From Antedon mediterranea (taxonomy: Eukaryota > Echinodermata > Crinoidea > Comatulida > Antedonidae): 64,000 nucleotides of DNA. A program made the translations under genes and the position numbers. The stretch is taken from contig NC_092680.1 in NCBI RefSeq assembly GCF_964355755.1, positions 20,003,001-20,067,000 on the forward strand, in the 5' to 3' direction. Under the pieces are notes generated by a model. That model was not told the DNA's origin. It did not search any database and was given only the letters and a program-made list of their open reading frames with translations. Shown here in pieces: positions 35,001 to 47,634 of the stretch (its first letter is position 1; each line of letters opens with the position of its first letter).

Positions 35001-38000
35001 GTTAATTATCTTCGCTAAAAATGAAGTTTACCTTACTTTAATATGTAGGTTGAACTCTTCGAGGAAGTAACACGGTTTCATCAGCAATCGTTGTAAGTTA
35101 TCTTTCGGTGTTTCTTGGCTTTTTACAATTTCAAAAAATGATCTCCTTCTTTGTCTAAAATAGATTTATGTAATAAATTAAAGAATCTATGGCGATAAAA
35201 TAACTAATATACATTATACATATCATTATTGATTAAATGGTGTTCAGAAATCATCAATATATCCTTTTTAGCTTATTTCACTATTGTTTTACTGTGAACA
35301 TTATTTTGACAATGTAATTATATAGTTAATAACAATAATATGTTATTTTTGTATTTTATTCAGGAAAAAACGTGTAAACAACGCTAAATTCTAACCTCAG
35401 ATATGACAATGTAGATTCTTGAAATCTCGAATTAACCGTATAATCTTTAAAATCCTTAAGATAATTATTGGCTACAACGTCAAGTAGGAGCTGGCAAATA
35501 TCATAACAATTGTGCCGGTTGCATTTGTTTAAATCGTTTAAAAGACTGCAAACATAACGGTAATAATTAGCACAAAAAGTAATCACAAATATGCCCATTT
35601 TATAGCAAAGATTCCTGCGATTAAATTTGCTAACTGCACTTACTAATAACATAGAAACGAGGAGATTTAACAACTAATTATTGAACGAAATGAATTTAAA
35701 TTAAACTGAATTACGAAACGGAATGTTCAGTAACTTTAAAATTATAAAAATGTTAAAATTTCAGCCAGAAAAGATTGATGTCAGACTAAATTCTTACTCT
35801 TCAATAACACGTACTGTAGTTTATCGGTTTCCTTAACTTTTTGACCAATGAGGCTTCGTATTTTAAGCATACGTTTGAATAATAGTTAAAGCCAAAAATG
35901 CATTTATAGGTGGCTTACTCATTGAAAAACTTGATGAGTTTTGGAATTCTCGTAAACAGTCTTCTATATTCCCCTTCTTGTAAAATACCATTCTGTGGGT
36001 CCAGTGCTGCGTTCGTGACGTAACGACTATTGAGTTCGTTCAAGTCTTCTAAACATGTTCTCACATAAATGACAATTTCATTGAAAACCTTTGTAAAAAA
36101 TAACACGTTCAATTTTGTTTTTTAGTACTCAAGATTATTTATTATGGTACTCAAGATTATTTAATTATATAAGATATGTGTGTCTTCTCAATTGTTTTAC
36201 TAAAACTAAGATACATACTTACTCTGGCTATCTTCTGAATGCCCCTGAATCATAAAATAAAACAATTATATTAGTTACTTAAAAGAGGCCTACGAAAAAA
36301 AAAAGTTGTACATGGTTATGTAAATAAAAATGCAAAAACGTTCGATTTTATTTATTTATTTATTTATTTATTTATAAGGTTTCGTTTAGCGTGATTAAGC
36401 CTTTAGACTCACTGTCACCCAGATGAGCATTTTAGACTCTTCTTTTTTAAACGAGAGGTATTATTATGGGTGTCTGGCAGTCATGGAACGCATTCTACAG
36501 TATGCCTACAATGTCAAACAATTTTCAAAAGTTTCATCAGTATTTTCTAGCTGATTTCGATCAGTTTTGTGACTTGTAAGACCTTCTATAAATCCCACCC
36601 GCTGAGTTTGTGAAGCATAGTTTGTATAAGTTTGCCTGTACTCACCCATAACGTGTATCAACATAAGTCTCATCTAAGAAAAATATTAACATACAGTCAG
36701 GATAATAAAAATGTAAGAAAAATTATCGAAATTCCCTTTTAAAAGATAAAGACAAAATAATGATTTTACCTGACAATAGGATAACAAAGGAATAATATTT
36801 TAATTTAATTTTTAATTTTGTTGGTACTCATTCCAACATTGAGACATTTTGGTTTTTCACGGTACACCACTGCATAACAAAAAAATTGCATTTACCTGCT
36901 TCGGTTTCCAAATTGTTTCGTGAAGGTAGGTCAGGTTTTTTTTCTTTCTCGAATGACGATGGTCTTATTTTGGCCTCAGCATCCAATGGTGGAGCAATAT
37001 CAACATAAGCATATGGAGCATCATAATATATACCTTCTTCTACACTGTATATACACATTAATAATCATAATAGACTTAATGTACTTCAGGGAACAGATAC
37101 GAACAATATGTATTATCTGCCTCATACAGAATAACTTTATACATCCCTTACCTAATGTGAACGTCTCAAGATTTTTAAAATTTACATTATAAATTGTGAA
37201 AACAATTTTCCCCTGGTTTTAGTAGGCTTATTAATAAGAGGCGTAAGTTTAAATTGGTGTATATTTTGTATCATTTTTCAAATTACCAGTTTTGTCTACT
37301 TACTTGTTGGCTTGATACTGACTGTCTGATATTTGTTGCACCTCTTCCGTCTGCCTATTACCATCATAACTGTCCCTTTGATCAAACGTAGCGCCAATAC
37401 TTTGGCGCTTGTTTTTATGTGTCGCTAATTCAGAAGATTCTTTTTCCTTCAATAATTTAAGAAAGCTTATTATATTCAATCAATACTTGCAATAACAATG
37501 TATCTCTACAATTGGCAACACTATTACAAAATTCATGATTAACACAAATTATAGGACAAACTGACAATGCTTATGAGATAAAGCTGCAACGGATAATAGA
37601 TAAAAGAAAAGGTATAAGTACTAGAACACCAGTTTAGTCTATCTTACTTTATTCAGGTTAACTTCTGTATCTTCTCTGTTAAGCAAACGTCGTTTGAAAG
37701 CAATCACACCTCCAAACCTTTGACCAAGAATTGTCTTTCGCTTTGAAAATTCCTCAACACCGATTCCAACCGAAACCCTGAACAACAGAAATAATAAATA
37801 TATTATAGAATGAAAGATGCAGGTTGATAATTATATCCGTTTTTATTTAATTCGTAGATTAAAATGATTTACACTTTAATTACTTTCATTTACATTCGCT
37901 GAGAAGATACATTTTTACTGGACTTAAATCTAGATTTTGTGGGCATCTAAAATGCATAGATTTTACCTTTTCTTTTTATTCGAGGTTCGCTCTCTTACGT

Positions 38001-41000
38001 TGATTCGTTCGAGTCTTTCTTTAGACCTGATATTGACCATTATCTGGTATTCGTTTTCTAACTGTTGTCCTATTTCTCTTGGTATCCAACCAACTTTGTT
38101 GTCGTGTAATCTTTGTACGCGAAACATTACTGAAACATAAAACTAATTTTCAATCGAGAATATCAACATTTACTCAATATGGTTTACTCTCTATATTGTT
38201 TATAGGAACATTACTTGAACTCATGACTAGGTGCTGCTTTGTAGGCCTACGCATTGCATAGTATTCCATATCAATTACTAATACTAGTAACTCAGAAGTT
38301 CATAAAACGTGAGTTGCAATGAATAAATCAAGAAACGGATGTAGAATGAGGATCGCAATCAAACGCATTATTTTGTAGGTTCGCGATCAAGAAACAGTGA
38401 CCCACGCGTAGGCTACAAAGGGTTAAGCAATAATTAATAGCTGTAATACTGAGTAATCGTTACCTTCATCTTCAGTTTCTTCAATCACCTCAACTTCATC
38501 TTCAAAAGTAAACGTAACATTAGTTAATCGGTCAGTATACTGTTGACGTATTGAGTACATCGGTCTACCTGTATAATATAATATATTTGTTTATTTGTTT
38601 AATTACAATTTGTTTATGTAGTGTATTATCATGCAAAAGGTTGTTTAATTTAAGTTTTTTCACTTTATTTTTACTTTTTAATTTTACATAAATGTGCTTA
38701 GGCCTATACATTAAAAAGTCAAATGATATATTCTCTCTAAAGACTCAATTGAAAGTTAATTCCAATGGTTAATGCAGGTTACAAATTTTCTTGAGCTAAT
38801 CGGTATCAAAATATTATTACAAAATTGTTATTTGATATACGAACTTACTCCATGTTGCATAGATACCATTTTCTGGAATTACTATGGCTCTTTCCCATTC
38901 TTTCACCTCTGAACTATTAAGAAAAATCATGATGGAGTTAAACATTGGTTTGGTGGACATAATTTAGTTTTTCTCTCCTCAAATAATAAAATACAGTGTA
39001 GCAAACGTTCATTTCACATGGGCTAGTTTCCTTTTGCTAGAATATTTATTACTGCATTTAAACTAAAAAATACTATAAAAACATAACTAAGAGAAATTAT
39101 TAATTTAAAGGAGTCATCAGTTCATCAGTCGCCAAATGTAGACAAAATAATATAGTTTATATGCTTATACTGGTAGCCGCTTCAATGCATATATGGCTGA
39201 TAATTGATATTCACAAAACAATTTAAAACATTAACAAAACCAGTGTTACTTACTCAGTTGCGACTTTGTCACCCGTAAAAGCTAATACGTATTTGGTAGT
39301 TAAACAGAGAGTCTTAGTTTGTCCAACGAGCTTGTAAAAATACAGTACAAACGTATGTGGATGTGGAGACGCTTTCTTTGGTAGTTGTTCGAAATCAACG
39401 TAGTTTCTGTTACAGCATTCCAGTAACTGGTATGATGTGCTTTTACTTTAGGTTTAGAATGAGTAAAATATTGGTTACATATAATAATGTTATAATTTTC
39501 AACTTGTTAGGCCTAAATCAACTACATGATTATCCATTAATCAGAAGTAAAATAGCAATATTGATATTTGATTTTTACCGTTTGTCTTGTCTTGCTACTT
39601 TCCTCAACTCAACAAGAATCAAAATGAGAAGAGATATCTTATAGAAATATTATCCTAGAGACAGGAGATGTAATTATATGATAATCATAGGCAATTAAAA
39701 GGAATAATTCAGCTGGATTAAAATAATACGTTTAGTCACCTTCTTTTAGTTTCTTCTGCTGTGGTCAAAAGAACAAACTTTTCGAATACCACCAAGTAAA
39801 CTTTGTTACCAGGATAAGCACTTTTGCCGTATTTAGATTTCTTTGGCATGTTTACGTTTAAAAAAATCCCATGCACCTTTGCGTAATCCTCGGCCAGTAT
39901 TAAGGAAGCCTACAATTAAGAATATAATCTAGTCATAATTATTTTGATGATAATGAGATTATAACTTGTAGTACAATAATAATGATTTACTATTACTAGC
40001 TCACAGTATACTTAAAATAATGAATACTTATAAACATATTTCACAAGTTATCGAAAGAAGTGAATATCCATTAATATTTAGAAGTAGAAAAGCCAATGCA
40101 ATTTCTAATAAAACTAGTTTGGCCAAGAAAGTACAATACGGTAAATGCACAATTAAAAACATAATCTATTAAATTTAGTTAATATTGATTTATAAAGCTA
40201 TTAATTTTAATAATAATATGAATAAATAAGATTCAACTTTACTTCTTCACCAATGAGTCCAAACTCGTTTTTTGGAAATTGTATCTGTTCAACGATTTTA
40301 GATGAATGGTTTACATCTCTCTCAGCTCTATCTTTACATTCCTCTTGTAATCTGTGTTGCGTATTCACCAAAAGCTGTTGCGTTTCGTGTGCTAATTGGC
40401 TCACAGCATTGCCATGGCAATTTATTTTGGCCTCCTTCAAATCCTTTATAAACAGTTAGACAATTCATTAAATGTGGGGTATAGTAGTAACACTAATAAG
40501 CCTTGGTTAATTTTTTTTTTCTGTTTATACGTTTATTAATATGGATGATATTTCCGAAATAAAAAGAAATTGAAATTGAAATTAATTGAATTGAATTGAA
40601 TATTAATTGCTTAGTTAATGGGTACTTTTTGTTGAAATACACCACAATAATGTATAATTTCCAGGCATACAAAAACAAATATTAGCATTAGGCATAATAT
40701 TCTTATTGGTATTCTCTAACTAATATGAATATATTTTGATTGATGTGATTGAAGATTAAACCACAGAATCGATGAACTGTAAAAGAAACAGGATGATTAT
40801 TCTTTGTATGAGTTGAAATATTTATATAATTTGTTCCAACATTTTATACATATATATTTGTAAATAATGTACCAAATACTGTATAATTTATGAGTTTTAA
40901 AGCATGTATTTTATGACCGTCTTAAATATGATTGAGTTAGAAATAGAATATTGGGTACCACGTCACACAGAAACGCCAGGCAATTCAAAGGGCCTTGGAC

Positions 41001-44000
41001 TATGGTACGGGATAAATGTACATAGGCCTACAATAATACAATAAGTATGCCTAAAAAATGGCTCAACGAAAAGTGGACCTTTTAGAAATGCTTTTGCATA
41101 AAACCGAGACATTTTAATTCTAAACCACAATACGAACCTGTAAATGATATGCTAGTGTATCAAACCAGTTATTTGGTTCTTTAAAACGTTCTTCCAGATC
41201 TGTAAATGAATACTCTTGTCGAGTTGATTGTGACAACCTTTGAAATAGCATGTGGCAGTCAGGCCGGGATTTCCTAAACAAAGGTAATATAAAAAAGATT
41301 ATAACTCAAACGGCTAATTATCGATACCTAGATTTACAGATTCTTAAATGTCCGATGAAAAAAAAAAGATTCTTACTTGACGAATGAAAGTAGATTCTGT
41401 CTGATGTCCTGATTCAGGTAGTACCATTCAAAGCATTCAAAGTAACGCTCAGCTAGCCAAGTTTTCAACAACTTATATAGTTCGACAATGTCTTTGCGTG
41501 TATATTCCAAATGCGTTTTTAGCCTACAAACAAAGAAGTATTACAAATTAACACCAATTCTAACATTTCCAATAATGGTTGAAATAATATTAAAACTATT
41601 GTAATAATGATTTGAATATTGATAACGATAAGAGCAACAACAAAATTCATAACATTTGAATTATGTTTTGTAATTTCTGTTCTAAGGTTGGATAAGATTC
41701 GTGTGATGTTTGTGTTATACACAGGGCAGTTTGGAAATCATAAAACGTAGTCTTTAAAAGAACATTTGAATATTAAATATTTGAAAATGATCGTACGTAT
41801 GTAAAACTTCCACAATTTCATCCAAATGATTGAACATCTTGTGTTCTCCAACTGAGAAAAATGCATGGTTTAGTTTGTTTTGTTCGTACATCTCCCGTGT
41901 TTCTTTCACATAATCATGTAACCATTTCACTCGAATGAATAAATCCTCACATTCCTAAAAACAAATTGTATAGAGTTTAAACTTATTAATAAAGAAGTTG
42001 ATATTTGTTCAGAACTTACATGTGTAACTGAAATATCAAATTTATATTTTTAAAACGTAATTTTCAAAATGTTTTAATGCAAATCTGTATTGCTGTTGTA
42101 AGGACAATATTGAAACGTAACTATTGGGTCATTTTTTCACTACCCCGATTAACATTAACATTTGGCCCCTGACCTACTAATTAGACCTAATGAATAAATG
42201 TCAAGGAAAATAACAAATTAATAGGCAAGCTAACTTACTTTTATGCAGGTAGGATCTCTTTCTTCTGTAGGTACCTGATCGTATCTATTGGATATGTTAC
42301 AGGTAATTGTGAAAGGGTAGTGCTCGGGAGTTTCTTCACACGGTGATATGTCCTGCTGGTTCGTCCCTATTGTCTTTTGCAGGCTATCCCCGATGTTTGC
42401 TACCTGATATGTCTCTTGTTGCATGATTGTTTGTCTGGTGCTTCCATGTTCAGTTGGTTCAGGACTTGGAGATTGATCCGGATTAAGTAACCGCTCCAGT
42501 TCTTGCCGTTTCCGCCAGTTCGTTGGTTTGCGGATTAGTGACGGAGTCGAAAGGAGTAACTGTTCCGGCTCTCTCTGGTGCAAGTGTATGGGTGTTGTGA
42601 CGTTTGCTGATTGAGTCGGACTATATAACTGCTCCTGTTCTTGTTGCTGCTGCCAGTTTGTTGTTGTTCCAGGGTTTGGTGATTGAGTCGGACTATGTAA
42701 CTGGCCAATATTTAGCTGCCGCAAGTTCGTTGGTTCATGGCTTGCTTGTTGATTTAAACGAAGTAACTGCTCCGGGTCTTGCTGCTTCCGCCAGTACGTT
42801 GGTTTGCGGATTGGTGACGGAGTCAGAGGCAGTAACTGTTCCGACTCTCTCTGGTGCAAGTTTTTGGGTGCTATGGCGTCTGCTGATTGAGTCGGACTAT
42901 ATAACTGCTCCTGTTCTTGTTGCTGCTGCCAGTTTGTTGTTGTTCCAGGGTTTGGTGATTCGGTCGGACTATGTAACTGCCGCAAGTTCGTTGATTCATG
43001 GCTTGGTTGTTGATTTAAACTAAATAACCGCTCCGGTTCTTGCTGCTTCGGCCAGTTCGTCGTTGGTGTGCGGATTGGTGACGGAGTCAGAGGCAGTAAC
43101 TGTTCCGATTCTCTCTGGTGCAAGTTTTTGGGTGCTCTGGCGTTTGCTGATTGAGTCGGACTATGTAACTGCTCTAGCTTTTGCTGGTGCAGGTTCGGCC
43201 TCGGCGGCAGAATCGGATAACTTAACTGCCTCTGATCTTGTTGCTGCTGCCAATTTGTTGTTGCTCTGGGATTTGGTGATTTAGTCTGACTATGTAACTG
43301 ACTAACATCTAGGTGCCGCAAGTCCGTTGGTTGATGGTTTAGTGATGTAGTCGAACTAAGTAAACGTTCCGGTTCTTGCTGTTTCAAGTTCGTCGGTTCA
43401 GGGCTTAGTGACGGAGTCGGACTGAGTAATTGATCAGGTTCCTTCTGTTGTAAGTTTGTTGATCCATGGCTTGGTAACGTAGTCGATCTAAGTAACTGCT
43501 CCGGCTCGTTCAGTTGCAAGTTCGTTGACCAAAAACTTGCTGATGGAGTCGAACCAAGAAACTGTTCCGGCTCTTGCTGTTGCAAGTTCGTTGGTCCAGG
43601 ACTTACTGATGGAGTCGAACTAAGTACATTATCCGGCTCTTGCTGTTTCAAGTTCGTTGACATAGGACTTAGTGACGAAGTCGAACTAAGTAAATATTCC
43701 GGGTCTTGCTGTTTCAAGTTCGTTGGTCCATGACTTGGTGGTTTAGTCGGACCACGTAACTGTTCCGACTGTTTCGTTGGTACATTGGGGAATGGTGATT
43801 TAGTCGCACTATTGAACTGATCTTGCTCTTGTTGCTGTGTGTATGTTGGTCCCGAGGTTGTTAATTGACTTTCACCGAATATCCATCCTGCCTTCTTTTC
43901 TAGCTTATATTGAATCTGCATAATTAAATGTATCTATTAATATGTATTGGTACCAACGGTTTATACAATTATACACTGAACATTTATTACAAGTAATATA

Positions 44001-45883
44001 AAAACTATTGTGTTCTTACTCATTATTAAGAGAACACTTTGTATTTCTCTCATATTCACTTGTCATCATAACTGTTAACGGAAGCATTGCCTTATTTGTT
44101 GTAAGAATTTGTAATAAGAACAAAATGTATAGGATTCACAGTGAATTCAATATTTTTGAAATACACGCTTATCGTAGCCTAGAAAATGTTTAAAGATGCT
44201 TTTAAATTACCTGTTTAATCTTATTCGGCTGCTTCGGTACATCGGGTGGTCTAGTGTAATACATATATAACATTGTAGTTGGTTTGAAGTAGTATCAGTA
44301 TATGTCATCGTTATTGTAGTAAAAACACAACATAAAAAATTGTTTACATTTATAATTGTGTCAATAAATGTAGACAACTTTACCTACCATGCTAATCAAT
44401 ATCACTATACAGCCTAAGTGTACATTATCAAACTTTAGTTTGCAAACATGAGTCTGTACAACAGTTTTTCCAAGTTTGCTGGTGTAGTAGACCAGGTTTA
44501 AATTTCCAAGCCTCTTATTATCAATCTAGAGTTTGCTAGACTTTATTTAGATATATGATTTCCATTTGAAATACAGCTACATTTAAAGTAATAAAATAAC
44601 ATTTAAATTGTATATTCAATATACTATACAATCTAATGCAAAATAAAATGGTTTTCCTATTGACTACCCCATCATTATAATCTCATGAGCCTTTATCCCT
44701 TACAAACACAGCATGGTATATTTCTGTGTCTTTAATATGCACAGATGCTGTGGCCTTCTTTTTGCATATAGGTTTACTTACCATTACATCACATTGTTTT
44801 TCACAGCTTTAAAATTGTAACAAAAAAACATACCTTTTTGTATATGGTCTTGGAGAAATGTCTGGGGAGTAAAAAATTGTCAAAAGATAGTTTTAAATTA
44901 CATCAGGATCAGGATACACGTCTTTTTCATATTGCGTTTAGTATACAAAAAGCACATTTCTGATATTTTATACTGGACAAATAAACGCAGTGGAAGCACA
45001 TTCAAGTTCAAGTTCTTTACTTTGGCTTACGAGTTTTATTTATTATTGAATACTGTGTTCAAATAGAAGAGGAAATTGAGAAATATAAAAATAAAATCCA
45101 GCTTGATAGAATAGAAAATAATCGAACAAAAGTAGCTGTGACGTTTGAGGAAGTGTCTTTTCACAGGCGACTGTTATTGCGAAATGAGCTCTTTGTATTC
45201 AATCCTCTATATTTAATAGCAAATCATCCACTTAAATGATCAAAATGTTGATATAATTTTCACTCTCAATGACTACCCTTTTACCATGGTTATCTACAGG
45301 TACATGCACATAATGCTACATAGAGGATACGTCATGTATAGGCATATTATAGCTATACCAATTATCCTAATTTAGAGGCTTGGTTACAAACAGTTATTTT
45401 CAGACTGTCATGTGTTTGGTGTTGTGGCTTCACCGGCTTCAACATAGTACATGAGTACGCTTAGCAGATGATATGCAAATGAGCAAGCTCACAGTAGTCT
45501 GAGATTATTGTTTAAAGACTTGTTATCTAAAACACTGATATTGCAAATGTGTTATCATGTGTAACTGCGATGCACATATTATAAGACAGTGTTGCAAATG
45601 GTGATCTTGTACATTCCTATGGCATGATCGTATACGGTACTAAACAAATATACAATACTACAAACAAAAAGTGAATCTTACCTATTAGTGGCTGATTCTC
45701 ATAATTGTATTCAAACGTTGCGATTTTTCCATATTTATCATCCACGTTCAGATTACTTTCAGACTGTCTTCTTAGTTGTTCAAATTTAGCCTTTGCCGGA
45801 GCATTTTGGCTTACGTTAAAACTTTCGGATTTTGGGCGACGAGGTTTTGGTTTAACGGTGGGTGGCACTTTACTTGCCTTCAT
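32013..45883 (-). CDS. Gene C: double Dbl-family RhoGEF-like protein (DH-PH-SH3 twice), 1705 aa
   Basis: Exons in transcript order: 45883-45682, 44861-44834, 44250-44211, 43915-42239, 41954-41797, 41523-41377, 41273-41138, 40443-40243, 39909-39740, 39445-39254, 38913-38849, 38568-38464, 38129-37967, 37777-37648, 37446-37304, 37044-36896, 36673-36646, 36244-36223, 36088-35919, 35545-35396, 35154-35037, 34682-34479, 34374-34193, 33860-33672, 33305-33235, 33088-32987, 32188-32013. Total 5118 nt, in phase. Start MKASKVPPTVKPKPRRP. Residues 91-649 are a P/Q/S/T repeat. A helical DH-like region (650-863) is followed by PH1 (864-1005, KVYLVVFEKFVLLTT, KEWERAIVIP) and SH3 (MFRVQRLHDNKVGWIP); then DH2 (1253-1466, GILQEGEYRRLF, NLQRLLMKPCYFLEEF), PH2 (NVKLVTFERVVMLI...) and SH3 (GELKVDAGDEVEL, EGWIPNDCLGES). 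DH-PH units load Rho GTPases with GTP. Trio and kalirin also have DH-PH-SH3 twice, but with SEC14, spectrin and kinase parts not seen here. Both DH domains are divergent. Confidence 0.85.
32360..32848 (+). mobile_element. LINE 3' fragment in a gene C intron
   Basis: Plus-strand translation gives IRYADDTVITGL (RT catalytic box), then WCDDNYLILN and EFKYLGTLIDKDLCW, all standard LINE RT motifs; frames are broken near 32450 and 32520. The end GACAATAAAGTTTTCTTGTA followed by repeated TCTTGTA (to about 32848) is a typical LINE 3' terminus of short tandem repeats. It lies in the last intron of gene C (32189-32986), antisense to it. Confidence 0.75.
36346..36378. repeat. (TTTA)n microsatellite
   Basis: About eight TTTA units in a gene C intron between the 22-nt and 28-nt microexons (36223-36244 and 36646-36673). 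Confidence 0.9.
42239..43915 (-). repeat. Coding minisatellite exon of gene C, P/Q/S/T-rich
   Basis: A single 1677-nt exon (559 codons) made almost entirely of about 18 degenerate units of 22-30 residues with the pattern TNLxQQExEQLLSxTxS. Towards the C-terminal half, units form a higher-order repeat of about 88 residues (LHSPT.SPNPGTTTNWQQQQ ... KNLHQRESEQLLPLTPSP ... LNQQ.SHE.TNLRQL), present about three times. The corresponding exon of gene D (58700-58903) is 204 nt and has one unit. The first residues (YKLEKKAGWIFGESQLTT) and the last (DPTCIK) match gene D, so the repeat grew inside an existing exon. Confidence 0.9.
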
Positions 45884-46159
45884 GATGTTTATCCAACGAC
45901 TGAGTTATTTTGTAAATATACTAGGTATAGTATCTACACCGTGTAATCTATTTCTGAATCTTTAGAAATTTTTATGACAAAGGGTTTCTATAATTGACTG
46001 GTACATACTGTAAGTTTACTCGAAATGCTTCATTAAGTTTCCATTTCGTAAACACAAAATAAACAATTTCGTACATATTTATTTCCTCCATGGTAAAATA
46101 GTTACGTCCATATGTAGTATCGTTCCGCCACCGCGTAGAATTAAGCTGAACATCATTAT
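45884..46159. other. Upstream region of gene C
   Basis: Sequence 5' of the gene C start codon up to the MITE at 46160. No TATA box or other promoter element could be picked out with confidence. Confidence 0.3.
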
Positions 46160-46460
46160 TTAAAGATGTATTGTCCCCAAAAACATGAAAAATAAAAATT
46201 AATAAAATCAGACTTTGAATAGATTATTTTGTTGCTTTAATAAATTTAATCATTTCTGTAGAAAAAAAATTACAAAATAAATGGTTAAATTCAACCAAAA
46301 ATCCATTGGCTGGCAGCCAATTTGACTATTTTTTGCTTTAAATTACATTTTTTTAGGTAAATACTTTTCAAAGTGGATAACTATTTGTTGACATTAAAAT
46401 GGCACATTCAACAGAGAAATGTTTAAGAATTAATTTTTCAGGGGGACAATACATCTTTAA
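46160..46460. mobile_element. TTAA-flanked MITE (AGATGTATTGTCCCC ends), copy 1
   Basis: TTAA at 46160-46163 and 46457-46460 flanks a 293-bp element starting AGATGTATTGTCCCC and ending GGGGGACAATACATCT. A second copy in inverted orientation lies at 59101-59574. The shared inner segment includes CATTGGCTGGCAGCCAATTT. Non-coding; upstream of gene C. Confidence 0.85.
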
Positions 46461-46534
46461 CTGTATATAATTATATTAACTTGACTTTTACATTCGGAAA
46501 CAAAACAATACAATAATCAAATATAAAAATACAT

Positions 46535-46773
46535 GTATATATATATATATATTCCTTCACTTGCACTGATGAAGGGCTAGTTGCCCGAAAGCTCTGCTAA
46601 CTTTTCTGGCTGTTTACTTTATCGTTTTGATTTAGCTTTTCGCTTTTTATTTTTGTATCTCCATTGAGATCCAGCAACTGATACCCACAGCATTGTCATT
46701 TTTTTTCAGTAATTTGCCTTTGGATTTATATATATATATATATAAATATACATGGGGCTTACATGGTATTGTT

Positions 46774-46817
<44 letters not shown>

Positions 46818-46930
46818 TCACAGATTTCCTCATCTTTATCGTTTCAAATTAATTAATTAAATTTCAGTATATCACCGGGCGGTTTAGAATTAATGTTCTT
46901 TGCCTGATTTATTTATATATATATATGTTT
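46535..46930. repeat. (AT)n microsatellites around a Penelope-type fragment
   Basis: Runs of AT at about 46535-46552, 46725-46743, 46779-46814 and 46911-46926. Between the first two lies the non-repetitive fragment 46556-46720 described separately. Confidence 0.85.
46556..46720 (+). ncRNA. Hammerhead-ribozyme-like core, probable Penelope-like element end
   Basis: CTGATGA (46566-46572), then a 4-bp hairpin GGGC/GCCC with loop TAGTT (46574-46586), then GAAA (46587-46590), then GC-TCT-GC followed by TA. This is the order of the hammerhead catalytic core: CUGAUGA, stem II, GAAA, a very short stem III and a CUA cleavage triplet. Minimal hammerheads of this kind are known in Penelope-like retroelements, which insert at AT repeats in some genomes. 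Helix I pairing is not evident, so activity is doubtful. Confidence 0.45.
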
Positions 46931-47634
46931 GCAACATTTAAACTATTAATTTAAATACACTTTGCACACATTCATAACGTATAGTAGGCCTATGGTCCTT
47001 TGGGTTATATATTAGCTTATTTAGTTGCATCGTATAAATGTGTTTTAATACTCCATTGGTGTATAAAATAAATTTATGGGACTAAATAGATCAAACATGT
47101 TGAGGTTTCTTAATTTACGACCTGCTTGTTTAGTTTGTAAGTTTGAGAAAACTTTATTTGTCAATAAGATGTTTATAAAGTATCTCATTCATTATTAAAA
47201 TTCACTCTTCCTTAAGTTTACATTATACAGTGCATTGTATATAGAGCGCATTTAATTTTGCTACGTTTTTTTAAACAAACAATAAATGGAAGTCAGTATA
47301 ATTTCAACTAGTACCCTATCTATTTAACTTCATAAAAGCATTTACAGAAAGCCCACCTTGTCATTTAAGTACAAATGTAATCCACACCATATTTACATTA
47401 AAAACAAAATAAAGGTCGTGGATACCCAGTCACGTACAGTGGAATAGCCAGCATTGTACCCATCAGTTTTATTATTTTTTTTTTATTTTGCGTTTGTTTT
47501 ATTTTAATTAAGACGATAGTGGCGAATTGGATATATAGAGTGGTGGTAAGTATCAATTATTCAACTTTTGAATATTAACGTATTGATATTTAGGTTCTTC
47601 ATTGTAATGTCTACATGATTATTTCTTCAAACGT
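46931..47634. other. Intergenic between gene D 3' end and gene C 5' side
   Basis: AT-rich with no gene. TTTATT at 47468-47473 (AATAAA on the minus strand) is a possible polyadenylation signal for gene D, about 165 bp past its stop. Confidence 0.35.

Noticed and set aside
42604-43284. Plus-strand open frames opposite the repeat exon
   Set aside because: They are the complement of the gene C repeat exon. The minus frame continues with both neighbouring exons and matches gene D; the plus frames do not.
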